64,000 nt of DNA from the NCBI RefSeq assembly GCF_042663225.1, contig NZ_JBHTAA010000005.1, forward strand, positions 1,426,001 through 1,490,000, in the 5' to 3' direction. The notes under the pieces were generated by a model. The model was given only the letters and a program-made list of their open reading frames with translations. It had not been told where the DNA came from and searched no databases. The DNA comes from Haloferax namakaokahaiae. GTDB taxonomy: Archaea > Halobacteriota > Halobacteria > Halobacteriales > Haloferacaceae. Both the position numbers and the translations under genes were made by a program. Position 1 is the first letter of the stretch. Each line of letters opens with the position of its first letter. This document shows, in pieces, positions 52,061 to 60,625 of this stretch.

Positions 52061-52834
52061 CTACTCGTCGAGACGCTCGGCGAACGCGAACTTCGGCTTC
52101 ACGTCGGTGATTTTGACCCGAACCGTCTCGCCGGCTTCGGTGCCCGAGACGAAGACGGTGAAGTCCTCGACTTTGGCGATGCCGTCGCCCTCGCTGCCCA
52201 CGTCGATGATTTCGACTTCGAGTTCGTCGCCGGAGCGGACCGGCGCGGTGAGATAGCGCTTGCCGACGAGGTACTGCTCGGACGAACTGTCGCGGGAGGC
52301 GTCGGGGCGAATCGACCGGACGTACTGGAAACTGCCTTCCATCTCGGCGCGGAAGTCCGCGAGGTCGCGGCCGTCGAACACCTTGACCGCGAAGTCGCCA
52401 CCCGTGGCGAGCAGTTCCTGTGCGACTTCGAACGCCTGCTGGGCGAGGTAAATCGAGCGGGCGTGGTCGAGCGAGTACTCGCCGGTCATGTTCGGAGCCA
52501 TGTCCGAGACCACGGCGTCAGCGCCTTGCTCGCCGATGATGTCCTTGAGTTTCGCTTTCGTCTCTTCCTCGGTCATGTCGCCGCGGATGGTCTCGACGTT
52601 GTGCTTGTCGAGACTGCGGATGCGCTGGAGGTCAACGCCGACGACCTTGCCGTTGTCTTTGACTCGCTCCGAGGCGACCTGGAGCCACCCGCCGGGGGCG
52701 GCACCGAGGTCCACGACGGTGTTTCCGGGACCGAAGAGTCCCACTTCCTCGTCGAGTTGCTGCAGTTTGAAGGCCGACCGGGCGCGGTAGCCCTGCTGTT
52801 TGGCCTTGTTGTAGTAGTGGTCTTTCCGTGCCAT
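52061..52834 (-). CDS. rrmJ: 23S rRNA 2'-O-methyltransferase RrmJ with TRAM domain
   Basis: 257 residues from the ATG at 52834. It methylates the ribose of a conserved uridine in 23S rRNA (U2552 in E. coli). SAM-binding loop VVDLGAAPGGWLQV and the K-D-K-E tetrad (D in VVSDMAPNMTG, K in FAVKVFDG, E in SSSEQYLVG) are intact. A TRAM RNA-binding domain is fused at the C-terminus (about 195-255), usual in haloarchaea. Its first nine codons are duplicated, with only synonymous changes, at 54303-54329. Confidence 0.95.
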   Translation of the reverse strand: MARKDHYYNKAKQQGYRARSAFKLQQLDEEVGLFGPGNTVVDLGAAPGGWLQVASERVKDNGKVVGVDLQRIRSLDKHNVETIRGDMTEEETKAKLKDIIGEQGADAVVSDMAPNMTGEYSLDHARSIYLAQQAFEVAQELLATGGDFAVKVFDGRDLADFRAEMEGSFQYVRSIRPDASRDSSSEQYLVGKRYLTAPVRSGDELEVEIIDVGSEGDGIAKVEDFTVFVSGTEAGETVRVKITDVKPKFAFAERLDE

Positions 52835-53164
52835 GCTTACCTCACTAAATTGCCTGATATGTTCCGCGTGGGAACAGCCGGCGAATTCGCGTTCATACCG
52901 GCTTGACGTGGTCGAACCGGAAAGGCACATCGGATGTGAGATGCGAACGAACGCGGGTCAGATTAGGACGCATCGACGTACTCGAATGCGCTCGTTCGAC
53001 GCAGAACGCTTCTACTACTAGTCGGTCACATCTCCGCCGCGACGAACACGTCGTCTACAGGATTATCGAGTCCGCGCAGTGCTATCTGTCGGGTATTCGT
53101 CTCTCGCTCCGTGTCGAGGAGGTCTGCAAGCGGCCCGTCTGGGTCGAAAGCGACGCCAATACGG
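52835..53164. other. Upstream of rrmJ: remnant DNA, no intact gene
   Basis: No intact gene is visible. On the minus strand, from about 53190 to the stop at 53026-53028, a frame reads like real protein (GVAFDPDGPLADLLDTERE, then TRQIALRGLDNPVDDVFVAAEM) but has no start or fold context. It is probably the tail of a lost haloarchaeal gene. The rrmJ promoter itself is not obvious here. Confidence 0.35.
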
Positions 53165-53440
53165 TTACCAACATCTGAGCGCCCGAACGACGAGCGTGTC
53201 GGTGCCGCCGTTTCGGATGCTGTGGGCCTCTCCGAGCGCGAGAGTCAGTGATTCACCGGGAAGCGGGACGTGGGAATCACCCCGAGCCGTCACGTCGGCC
53301 CGGCACGCCAACACCTCCGCGCGTACCGCCGAGCGTGGGTGAAGACGGGCGGGCCCATCGTCTACTCCCGGCGGGAGAACGCCGTCCATGATCGAGTACG
53401 CCCCTGTTCGTAGACCACGTTCGAGGAACGTGATGGACAC
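53165..53440 (-). pseudogene. Degraded cupin gene
   Basis: A 91-residue frame that keeps the outline of a cupin (TGAYSIMDGVLPPGVDDGPARLHP, then ...LPGESLTLALGEAHSIRNGGTDTLVVRAL), but the middle containing the metal-binding His/Glu motif is replaced by an Arg-rich, unrelated-looking stretch. It appears to have suffered a frameshift or deletion. The next leftward gene is an intact cupin, so this may be an older related copy. Confidence 0.4.
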
Positions 53441-53580
53441 CCCCGATAGTGTACCGGCCCCTGAATCTGATGCACGCGGGGTGATCGGAGAGTAGTTGAA
53501 GTGTGCTGGGTGGGTCGAACGCTATGAAGAAGACCGAGACACGGGATTCAAACGAGAACATCCTACGAAATTGGAGCCGC

Positions 53581-54084
53581 TTACTCGGGAAGCGGGCCGA
53601 GAATCTCGATATCGTACTCCTCGGCGACCGCGGTCAACGCCTCGACATCCGGTTCGGCAGGTTCGGGAATCACCGGCCGTTCGGCAGGCTGACCAGCCGC
53701 TGCGACGAACTCCTCGAAGCCGGCGGGCGTCACGTGGACGAGCATCCGGCAGGGCTCGTCGCTCACGACGCGGAAGCCGTGGGGGACGTCTCGTGGGAGC
53801 ATCACCGTGTCCTGCGGCCCGGCGTGGAGACGGCCGGTGCCGTCCGTGCCGTAGCAGACCTCGATCTCGCCCTCGGCGATGTGGAACAGTTCGTCCTCCG
53901 CGTGGTGGACGTGGAACGGAGACTCCCACCCGCTGGGCGCGAGGTGGTCAACGATGCTGTACTCGCCGCCGGTCTGGTCACCACTGACCTTGACACGAGT
54001 GAGCGTGCCGACGAACCAGTGGGCGGGGCAGTCGGTTTCGGTCGTGACGGTTGGGGTCGGAACTGCTGCGGTGTTGCTTGACAT
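53581..54084 (-). CDS. Cupin-domain protein
   Basis: 167 residues from the ATG at 54084. The cupin metal motifs are complete: ESPFHVHHAEDELFHIAEGE (G(X)5HXH(X)3,4E(X)6G type) and the second motif LPRDVPHGFRV. An N-terminal Thr-rich stretch and a C-terminal acidic helix complete it. It may bind a small metabolite or be an enzyme such as a dioxygenase; the substrate is unknown. It lies in the low-density patch bounded by the two rrmJ-start copies. Confidence 0.8.
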   Translation of the reverse strand: MSSNTAAVPTPTVTTETDCPAHWFVGTLTRVKVSGDQTGGEYSIVDHLAPSGWESPFHVHHAEDELFHIAEGEIEVCYGTDGTGRLHAGPQDTVMLPRDVPHGFRVVSDEPCRMLVHVTPAGFEEFVAAAGQPAERPVIPEPAEPDVEALTAVAEEYDIEILGPLPE

Positions 54085-54302
54085 AGTCGCCGCCAGTACG
54101 TGGGGAGACGAGAAATAGATAGAGAGACATTGGCTATCACGTCGCCGCGACGGTCGGAAGAGTGGGCGGATTTCACGGAGTTTGCCACGCTGAATAAGCG
54201 CTCCATTCAGCACGGATAACGAAACCTCCCAGCGGCTGAGACTCCTTTGCCAGACGTTCCAGTTGGTGCTCAGTTAGTAGGCACAACAGACCCAGAGGGA
54301 TA
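54085..54302. other. Intergenic, cupin promoter and unassigned DNA
   Basis: 218 bases with no gene I can support. CTATCTATTT (minus, about 54110-54120) is a fair TATA box for the cupin, about 30 bases before its ATG. The rest, 54120-54300, has somewhat lower GC and reads as no known family. Confidence 0.4.
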
Positions 54303-54329
54303 GTTGTAGTAGTGGTCCTTGCGCGCCAT
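54303..54329 (-). repeat. Second copy of the first nine rrmJ codons
   Basis: On the minus strand, ATG at 54329 reads M-A-R-K-D-H-Y-Y-N and then diverges. At the nucleotide level, 24 of 27 bases match the intact rrmJ start (52834-52808); the three differences (GCG/GCA, CGC/CGG, AAG/AAA) are all third positions. It looks like the 5' end of a foreign or ancestral rrmJ gene left by recombination or insertion. Confidence 0.7.
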
Positions 54330-54529
54330 CGTTGGGCGTTCTAGCGTATCAGTCCGTAAACCGGCGGCCTTGGTTCAGTGCGTGCGAACCCGTTCCACGG
54401 CCGAGCGGTGGACAGTGAGATGCGCTGTGAGAGTCATCCTACACGAATATACTCCAGTCGCACACATACCCGAAGAGGCGCTACTATCCTTATTCACTCG
54501 TCCGTCGTAGGGGACGGTGGTGAGAAACC
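54330..54529. other. Intergenic before the ester cyclase gene
   Basis: 200 bases without a supportable gene. The ester cyclase promoter should lie in the last 40 bases (AT-rich TATCCTTATTCACT), but no clear element is visible. Confidence 0.3.
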
Positions 54530-54970
54530 ATGGCAGCAACGCGGTCGGTGAGAGAGAACGAGCGAATCTATCGGGACTTCATCGAGGAGGTGTGGAACGA
54601 GCGGGACTTCGACCGAATCGGAGAGTTCATCGCAGACGAGTGTCGCTTCTACGACCCGTCCAACACTGAACCTCTGTACGGCCCGGAAGAGATGCGAGCG
54701 TACTTAGAGACCTACGACGCGGCGTTCCCCGACGCCAAAATCGAAGTCGAAGACCTGATTGCGACCGAGGAGTGGGTCGCGGCACGGTGGACCGCAACCG
54801 GCACTCACGAGGGGTCGCTGATGGGAATCGAACCGACGGGCAACGACATCTCTGTCACCGCACTCGAGATGAATCGCATCGTGGACGGCAAGATAGTCGA
54901 AGGCTGGCAAGTGACGGATACGCTCGGCATGATGCAACAGTTGGGCGTCGTCGAACCGTTCGTGGAGTAA
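54530..54970 (+). CDS. SnoaL-like ester-cyclase-family protein
   Basis: 146 residues. NTF2-like cone fold: N-terminal helix NERIYRDFIEEVWNERDFDRI, DECRFYDPSN and VEDLIATEEWVAARWTATGTHEG are typical of SnoaL/ester-cyclase relatives that bind or transform small hydrophobic compounds. The catalytic acid pair is not certain. It converges with the arsC gene. The function is unknown. Confidence 0.82.
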   Translation: MAATRSVRENERIYRDFIEEVWNERDFDRIGEFIADECRFYDPSNTEPLYGPEEMRAYLETYDAAFPDAKIEVEDLIATEEWVAARWTATGTHEGSLMGIEPTGNDISVTALEMNRIVDGKIVEGWQVTDTLGMMQQLGVVEPFVE

Positions 54971-54998
54971 TCCCACGAAAAAGTGTTTTTCCCGTGAG

Positions 54999-55424
54999 TC
55001 AGGCCGTTTCGAGTTCGTCGAACAGTTCACTCACGCGCCGCTCGATATCGTCTCGAATCTCGCGCACCCCTTCGAGCGATTTCCCGTCGGGGTCGTCGAG
55101 GTCCCAGTCGCGGGCGTCGCCGCGCCACGTCATCGGACAGATTCCCTCGGCCGAACAGCCCATCGTGATGACGATGTCCACGTCCATGATTTCGTCTTCC
55201 GAGATTGCCCGCGGCGTCTCGCCCGCGAGGTCGAATCCCGCATCGGCCATCACCTCGACAACCTCGTCGTGGACGTGGTCGGCGGGGTCGGTGCCGCCGG
55301 TGACGATATTGATTCGGTCTTCCACGCCGCGCGCTTGGCGCTCCCGTCGGGCGAACGCCGTCGCCATCTGACTCCGGCCTGCGTTCTGGACGCAGACGAA
55401 CGCGACGCGCGTCCCGTCGCTCAC
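54999..55424 (-). CDS. arsC: Arsenate-reductase-like low-molecular-weight phosphatase
   Basis: 141 residues from a GTG at 55424 that overlaps the arsR stop by four bases. LMW-PTP fold: FVCVQNAGRSQMATAF contains the C-x5-R phosphate loop (CVQNAGRS), and VDIVITMGCSAEGICP holds a further cysteine pair used by thioredoxin-coupled ArsC. It reduces arsenate or is a related phosphatase. Co-transcription with ArsR supports the arsenic role. Confidence 0.85.
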   Translation of the reverse strand: MSDGTRVAFVCVQNAGRSQMATAFARRERQARGVEDRINIVTGGTDPADHVHDEVVEVMADAGFDLAGETPRAISEDEIMDVDIVITMGCSAEGICPMTWRGDARDWDLDDPDGKSLEGVREIRDDIERRVSELFDELETA

Positions 55425-55819
55425 TCGTCTCCACCTCGTTCGGCGTCGAGCGCGCCCACGAGTCGGTCGGCCAGCGGTGTCGTCCGATAGTAGCGCCACG
55501 TCCCCTCCTTGCGGCGCGAGACGAGACCGGCGTCGGTGAGGTCCGAGAGCGCGTGGCTAATCGCGCTCTCGCTCACGTCGAACAGCGGCGTGATTTCGCA
55601 CACACACAGTTCGTCGTCGGCCGTAGCGAGGAGCCGCGTAATCAGATATCGGGTGTCGTTGCCGAGTGCCTTCATCGCCGCGAGGTCGCGGTCGTACTCG
55701 CTCGGGAGTTCGTCGCCGAGGGCGGACAACTCGTCGAGGCGAGCGTCCACGTCGGTACTGCAACAGGAACCGACCTCGTCTTCGATGAGGCGGCGAAGTC
55801 GCGTCGAAGCGTCTGCCAT
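55421..55819 (-). CDS. arsR: ArsR-family metalloregulator
   Basis: 132 residues from the ATG at 55819. Winged HTH with ELCVCEITPLFDVSESAISHAL: the C-V-C in helix 3 is the As(III)/Sb(III)-binding pair of ArsR. An additional Cys pair near the N-terminus (VGSCCSTDVD) may add a ligand. It represses until arsenite binds. It lies upstream of arsC with a four-base overlap; an inverted repeat overlaps its own promoter. Confidence 0.92.
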   Translation of the reverse strand: MADASTRLRRLIEDEVGSCCSTDVDARLDELSALGDELPSEYDRDLAAMKALGNDTRYLITRLLATADDELCVCEITPLFDVSESAISHALSDLTDAGLVSRRKEGTWRYYRTTPLADRLVGALDAERGGDE

Positions 55820-55830
55820 CGAGAGATAGT

Positions 55831-55844
55831 TGAGCAATCGCTCA
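55831..55844. promoter_or_regulatory. Candidate ArsR operator
   Basis: TGAGC-AATC-GCTCA, 5-base arms, with an adjacent TATAT element on the minus strand (about 55844-55848) about 27 bases before the arsR ATG. Dimer binding here would block the leaderless promoter of arsRC. Confidence 0.6.
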
Positions 55845-56038
55845 TATAGAACCTTCGGCGACGGCGAGCGAGCGGGGCCGAATGGTCACGGTGATGGTTG
55901 GTTACATGGTCGCGGGGCGGTGCTGGTCGCATGGCCGCGGGGCAGTTTTCGCTCCGCGCACGCGAGAGGGCGCGCGGGAACAACCTATTGCAACCAAATC
56001 AGGAGTATTTTTAAGACCGCAATCGTACGACGGCATAT

Positions 56039-56782
56039 ATGTTCAAGGCCATCGTGAGTGCCGCGACGCTTCGGGACGCACTCGATTCGGTGAGCGTGCT
56101 CGTCGATGAGTGTAAGATTCGACTCAACGAGGAAGGACTCGCCATCCGTGCGGTCGATCCCGCGAACGTCGGCATGGTCGATCTCGAACTCGATGCAGCA
56201 GCGTTCGAATCCTACGAGGCGGACGGCGGCGTCATCGGCGTCAACCTCTCTCGTCTCGAAGAAGTCGCCGGAATGGCTGGCGCAGGCGACCTCATCAACC
56301 TCGAACTCGACGAGGAGACGCGAAAGCTCAACATCCGTATCGAGGGACTCTCCTACACGCTCGCGCTCATCGACCCCGACTCCATCCGGCAGGAACCCGA
56401 CATTCCGAACCTCGACCTGCCCGCGAACATCATCCTCGAAGGCGTCCACCTCGACCGCGGTATCAAGGCCGCAGACATGGTCTCTGACCACATCCGCCTC
56501 CGCGTCGATGCCGCAGAAGAGACGTTCCACATCGAGGCAGAAGGCGACACCGACGACGTTGACCTCTCGCTGCCCCCGGCAGACCTCATCAACATCGACG
56601 CAGGGTCGGCAGACTCGCTGTTCTCGCTCGACTACCTGAAGGACATGAACAAGGCCATCCCATCCGACGCCGAGGTCACCATCGAACTCGGCGAGGAGTT
56701 CCCGGTCAAACTTCACTACCAAATCGCAGAAGGACTCGGCGACATCACCTACATGCTCGCCCCGCGTATCCAGAGCGACTAA
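56039..56782 (+). CDS. pcn1: DNA polymerase sliding clamp PCNA
   Basis: 247 residues, two-domain clamp. Start MFKAIVSAATLRDALDSVSV, the acidic inter-domain region, and the C-terminal YMLAPRIQSD. The single subunit forms a trimer that tethers polymerases and FEN1 to DNA and is opened by RFC. Haloarchaea normally have one PCNA. TATA-like TATTTTTAAG about 29 bases upstream of the ATG supports leaderless start. A perfect hairpin lies downstream of the stop. Confidence 0.97.
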   Translation: MFKAIVSAATLRDALDSVSVLVDECKIRLNEEGLAIRAVDPANVGMVDLELDAAAFESYEADGGVIGVNLSRLEEVAGMAGAGDLINLELDEETRKLNIRIEGLSYTLALIDPDSIRQEPDIPNLDLPANIILEGVHLDRGIKAADMVSDHIRLRVDAAEETFHIEAEGDTDDVDLSLPPADLINIDAGSADSLFSLDYLKDMNKAIPSDAEVTIELGEEFPVKLHYQIAEGLGDITYMLAPRIQSD

Positions 56783-56804
56783 TAGAGATTCCCGTAGACG
56801 CGCA

Positions 56805-56827
56805 TCGATTCTCGCTGCGAGAATCGA
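56805..56827. terminator. Perfect hairpin after pcn1
   Basis: TCGATTCTCG-CTG-CGAGAATCGA, ten-base perfect arms and 3-base loop, 22 bases after the pcn1 stop. It could end the pcn1 transcript, or act on the convergent kinase transcript. No T-run follows, so the termination assignment is tentative. Confidence 0.45.
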
Positions 56828-56950
56828 ACACCGAACCCAGTCGAGACTCGCCGTGTCTCCGGCTGGCTACGAGAATCCCTATAAGCGCGCACTCGCGGCT
56901 TTCTCGATTGATTTCGCCCCCGAGTGATGACGCTCGGCGGAGACGCAGAA

Positions 56951-58654
56951 CTACGTAGACTCTGTCGGCGCGCCGTCTTCGGCCGCCTCTCGGTCCGTCC
57001 AGTACGGCAGTTTGACCGTCGCCGTCGTCCCGTCGTCGATGTCGAATTCGAGGATACCACCGAGTGCATCGACCGTCCACCGAACTGCCCAGAGGCCGAT
57101 GCCGCTGCCGTGTTCCAAGGGGGATTCACCGCCCGCTTCGACGACGTTTCGCTCGTACGCTGGCACACCCGGGCCGTCGTCTGCGACGTGGACCACGAGC
57201 ACTCCATCGGAGGCGGCGAACTCCACTTGAACGACCGGCGAGTCGCCACCGTGTTCGAGCGCGTTCTCGACCAGTTCGCGGACCACTAATCTGGTCACCG
57301 ACTCACTCCCCGAAATGGTGAGCGAGTCGGGACCGAGGACGGTCAGGTCGGTCTCGAACGCTGCTGCGACGGACTCTGCGGTCTGACGAATCACCGATGC
57401 TGCGTCGAACGTACCGGAGTGTTCGATATTAGCCATCACTCGTTCTGCACTTCTGGCCTTTTCGGCGAGCGAGAGCAGCGCGTTCGAGCGAGCGCGAATC
57501 GTCTCGACGCTGTCTCGGTCGCCTTTCGGAAGTTTTCCTTCGACGATGTCGGTGTAGCCGATGACGACGGTCATGTCGTTCCGGAGGTTGTGCCGAAGCA
57601 CGCGATTGAGGACTTCGAGGCGCTGCCGACGGTGGACCCGTTCGGTCGCATCGGAAACACTCACGGTGCGTCCGAGACGGCGGCCGTGCTGGTCTGTTAC
57701 CGGCGAGACCGTGACCTCGTAGGTTCGCGTCCGACGATTGACCGTCACCTCGGTCAGCTGGCGTTCTTCGCCCAGATCGATACCGGGCAGGACGGCAGTC
57801 AGCGGTTGCAGCGACACGGAACCGGCGTCGAGGTCGAGCAGTGAGCGTGCCGCTTCGTTGGTCTCGATAACTCGCTCTTCCCGGTCGAGGACGAAGATAC
57901 CGACCGCAACGTCGTCGATAGCGGCGCGCCGACCCAATCGGCCGGTCGCAGGTGACAGCCCGAACAGTTCGAATCGGTAGAGGGCATATCCGAAGGTCGC
58001 TCCGGTGAGCGCGAGGGCGACGGGGGTGAAATTGACCGTCGGAAACGGCCCGATGCCGAACGTGTGGGTGACATGGGCGATGGTGGGGGCGGTCGATCCG
58101 ATCGCCAGCGCCGTCGCCTGCGCTCGGTAGTGTGAGAACCGTTCGACGAGCATCTCGGCGACCAACAGCAGGCCGGTTCCGATGATGACGTAGCCGTAGA
58201 CGGCGTGGAGATAGTACCAGAAGTTCGGGTCGAACTTCGCCGTTGCTGCGCCGAAGACGCGAACGATGTGGTAGTTGGACCACAGCAGTTCGGGGCTGGT
58301 AACGAGGACGACGAGCGTCAGAGCCGGAAACGAGAGGATGATAGCGTAGAGTTCGCGTGAGAGAAGTTCGCCGCGGCCGGTGTAGGCGAGAGTGAACGAG
58401 AACCACGCCGGGGCGATAATCGCCTGTGCGATGTCGATAGGAATCTGAAACAGCACTCGCTGTTGCGGGTCGAACACCGTGAGGGCGAGTGCGTACGACC
58501 CGGCCCACAATGTCGCCGCGAACAGCAAGACGGCGAGCGATTTCGACCCCGGTTCGGTCCCCTCGCGCCACGCGACGATGCCGATAGAGCACGACACGGT
58601 CGCCGCGACCAGACAGAGAACGACGAGGGGAGAGACGACGCCACCCACGAGCAC
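56951..58654 (-). CDS. 7TM-type sensor histidine kinase with PAS domain
   Basis: 567 residues from a GTG at 58654. Seven N-terminal TM helices (histidine-kinase 7TM sensor type, about 1-230), a PAS domain (about 245-335, with NEAARSLLDLDAG), HisKA with LRHNLRNDMTVVIGYTDI (His near 355) and HATPase (NALEHGGDSPVVQVEF, DDGPGVP, GIGLWAV). It senses an unknown ligand at the membrane and phosphorylates an unseen response regulator; no receiver-domain gene is adjacent. Confidence 0.9.
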   Translation of the reverse strand: MLVGGVVSPLVVLCLVAATVSCSIGIVAWREGTEPGSKSLAVLLFAATLWAGSYALALTVFDPQQRVLFQIPIDIAQAIIAPAWFSFTLAYTGRGELLSRELYAIILSFPALTLVVLVTSPELLWSNYHIVRVFGAATAKFDPNFWYYLHAVYGYVIIGTGLLLVAEMLVERFSHYRAQATALAIGSTAPTIAHVTHTFGIGPFPTVNFTPVALALTGATFGYALYRFELFGLSPATGRLGRRAAIDDVAVGIFVLDREERVIETNEAARSLLDLDAGSVSLQPLTAVLPGIDLGEERQLTEVTVNRRTRTYEVTVSPVTDQHGRRLGRTVSVSDATERVHRRQRLEVLNRVLRHNLRNDMTVVIGYTDIVEGKLPKGDRDSVETIRARSNALLSLAEKARSAERVMANIEHSGTFDAASVIRQTAESVAAAFETDLTVLGPDSLTISGSESVTRLVVRELVENALEHGGDSPVVQVEFAASDGVLVVHVADDGPGVPAYERNVVEAGGESPLEHGSGIGLWAVRWTVDALGGILEFDIDDGTTATVKLPYWTDREAAEDGAPTEST

Positions 58655-58713
58655 ACCTAGAGGTCTGAACGCGTCGTCCTAACAGTTGCGGGTGGAGAAT
58701 GTTCTACTCTCTG

Positions 58714-60075
58714 TCACGAGATGGTGGGTCGCGGACGGCGGACGAGCGTGACGAGGATGGCGACGACGGGAACGAGCAGTATCGCGCCCGCGACGAACGG
58801 CGACCAGTAGGCGAGGACGTAGAAGACGGCCATCGAGGGGGGACCGATGGTCCGGCCGAGGCTTCCGGACCCCTGCGTGACGCCGAAGGCGTTACCCTGT
58901 TTCTCGGACGAGGCCGACGCCGAGACGAGCGTCGAGAGCGAGACGTTCAACGTCCCGTTACCGAACGAGAGGAGCGCCCCGACGAGGAGCAACGCGAGCA
59001 ACTCGGGCGTGAACCACGACGGGCCGCCGAGCGCCGGCAAGAGCGACCCGAAATCGGGCGAGAACGGCAACACGGCGAGCGAAATAGCGAGACAGACCGC
59101 CCCGACCACGGCCAGCACCGATTCGGTAAAGCGCCGCGCGAGTCGCCCGACGACGACGCCCTGATTCAGCGTGCCGAGCAAGCCGATGTACGTCAGAAAC
59201 AGCGCCGTCTCCGTCTCGTTGTAGCCGTAGACGTCCGCCGCGTAGGGGATGAACATGACCTGCACGCCCGAGAACGCCACCGAGACGAGGAAGAACGCCA
59301 CGACCAACCCGCGGAGCGAGTCGTCCGAGAGCGCGTCTCGGAACTGCGAGACGAGCGTCGTCGTCGATTGCCCCGCAGGTCCGCGCTTTCGGTCCGGTTC
59401 GCGGAGGAAGAAGAAGGCGAAGACGAGACTCACGAGACTGAGTGATGCGGCGGTGAAACTCGGGAGTGAGAAGCGCGTCGCGGGAATGAAACTCGGAAAG
59501 ATATCGCGGGCGGCCGCGACGACCGGTTCCGAGGCCATCAGTCCGCCAATCGCGGGCCCGAAGATGAACCCGAGCGAGAACGACGCGCCGAGCAACCCGA
59601 GCGAGGCCGCCCGACGCTCGACCGGCGTGATGTCGGCGATGTACGCCTGTGCCGTTGCGGTGTTGCCACCCATCGCGCCGGCGACCATCCGCGAGACGAA
59701 GAGCGTGGCGACGGCGAACACCGTGCCGACGAGGAATTCGACTTCGCCCGCGAGTCCGAAGACGGTCCACGCGACGACGCTTCCGAAGAGCGAGAGCATC
59801 AACACCGGCCGACGCCCGCGCTGGTCCGAGATGCGCCCGAGGATGGGTGCGAAGACGAACTGCATGAGCGAGTAGGAGGCCGCGAGCAAGCCGATGTACA
59901 CGTCGCTGACGCCGAAACTGCGCACGTAGAAGGGGAGAATCGGAATGACGACCCCGAATCCCAAGAGGTCGATGAAGACGATGGCGACGACCACCGCCAG
60001 CGCGCGACGCGACCCGGGTGAGGCGTCGTCCGGGACCGACGCGTCGGCGGCAGTCGAAGATTCGGGAGTACTCAC
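58714..60075 (-). CDS. MFS drug-efflux-type transporter
   Basis: 453 residues from a GTG at 60075. Twelve TM helices with the major-facilitator loop 2-3 motif GRISDQRGRRPVLMLSLFGS and the motif C-type GASFSLGFIFGPAIGG of antiporter efflux proteins (TetA-like). It probably exports a toxic or drug-like compound. It is a single leftward gene, with no regulator beside it. The substrate is unknown. Confidence 0.88.
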   Translation of the reverse strand: MSTPESSTAADASVPDDASPGSRRALAVVVAIVFIDLLGFGVVIPILPFYVRSFGVSDVYIGLLAASYSLMQFVFAPILGRISDQRGRRPVLMLSLFGSVVAWTVFGLAGEVEFLVGTVFAVATLFVSRMVAGAMGGNTATAQAYIADITPVERRAASLGLLGASFSLGFIFGPAIGGLMASEPVVAAARDIFPSFIPATRFSLPSFTAASLSLVSLVFAFFFLREPDRKRGPAGQSTTTLVSQFRDALSDDSLRGLVVAFFLVSVAFSGVQVMFIPYAADVYGYNETETALFLTYIGLLGTLNQGVVVGRLARRFTESVLAVVGAVCLAISLAVLPFSPDFGSLLPALGGPSWFTPELLALLLVGALLSFGNGTLNVSLSTLVSASASSEKQGNAFGVTQGSGSLGRTIGPPSMAVFYVLAYWSPFVAGAILLVPVVAILVTLVRRPRPTIS

Positions 60076-60204
60076 GATAGTTCAATCGTGCGAGAAGTTC
60101 CTAACCATTACGCTGGAGTCGGAGTCCGACCAGTGGTTCGTACGACGGTTTCTGGGCGTGGACTGCGGACTGAGATTCGAGCAACTAGCGGGCCGATGGG
60201 CCGC

Positions 60205-60555
60205 TCAGACGAGCGTGTCGCCCAACGTGCTCAACACGACGATGCTCCACAGAGCGACGCCGAGTCCGTAGAACAGGAGGTTGAGACGGAGCGAGGTGTC
60301 TGTACGCAGCGTCGATTTCAGACCCGAACTATCGACCATCAACTCTGCTCCCCCTTTTCCGCCTGCGTTTTCGGTCTGAGTGACACCCATCCGGTCTACG
60401 GTTCCGCCGCCGACGGCGACGAGCAGCAGTCCGGTCCCCGCTAAGATGACCATGTACATTCCCGAGCGTGTCACGAGATATACCGCACCAACCGTGAGCA
60501 GACCCAGAAGACACGTATAGAGCAACAGCGGTTTCAAGAGGGGCTTACCGTTCAT
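60205..60555 (-). CDS. Small membrane protein
   Basis: 116 residues from the ATG at 60555 (MNGKPLLKPLLLYTCLLGLL). Three TM helices (about 8-28, 34-52 and 92-112) with an acidic, Gly-rich middle. No family is recognised. The gene is leftward, between the MFS and PAP2 genes, and is probably transcribed on its own. Confidence 0.65.
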   Translation of the reverse strand: MNGKPLLKPLLLYTCLLGLLTVGAVYLVTRSGMYMVILAGTGLLLVAVGGGTVDRMGVTQTENAGGKGGAELMVDSSGLKSTLRTDTSLRLNLLFYGLGVALWSIVVLSTLGDTLV

Positions 60556-60625
60556 GGGAATCAGCCGTGGCAACGTATCGTATCACCGACAGTATATCTC
60601 TTTGGGATAGGGGAGTCGTGAGCGG

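Noticed and set aside
54120..54300. Possible insertion-sequence remnant before the rrmJ-start copy
   Set aside because: No terminal inverted repeats, target duplication or transposase motif could be read.
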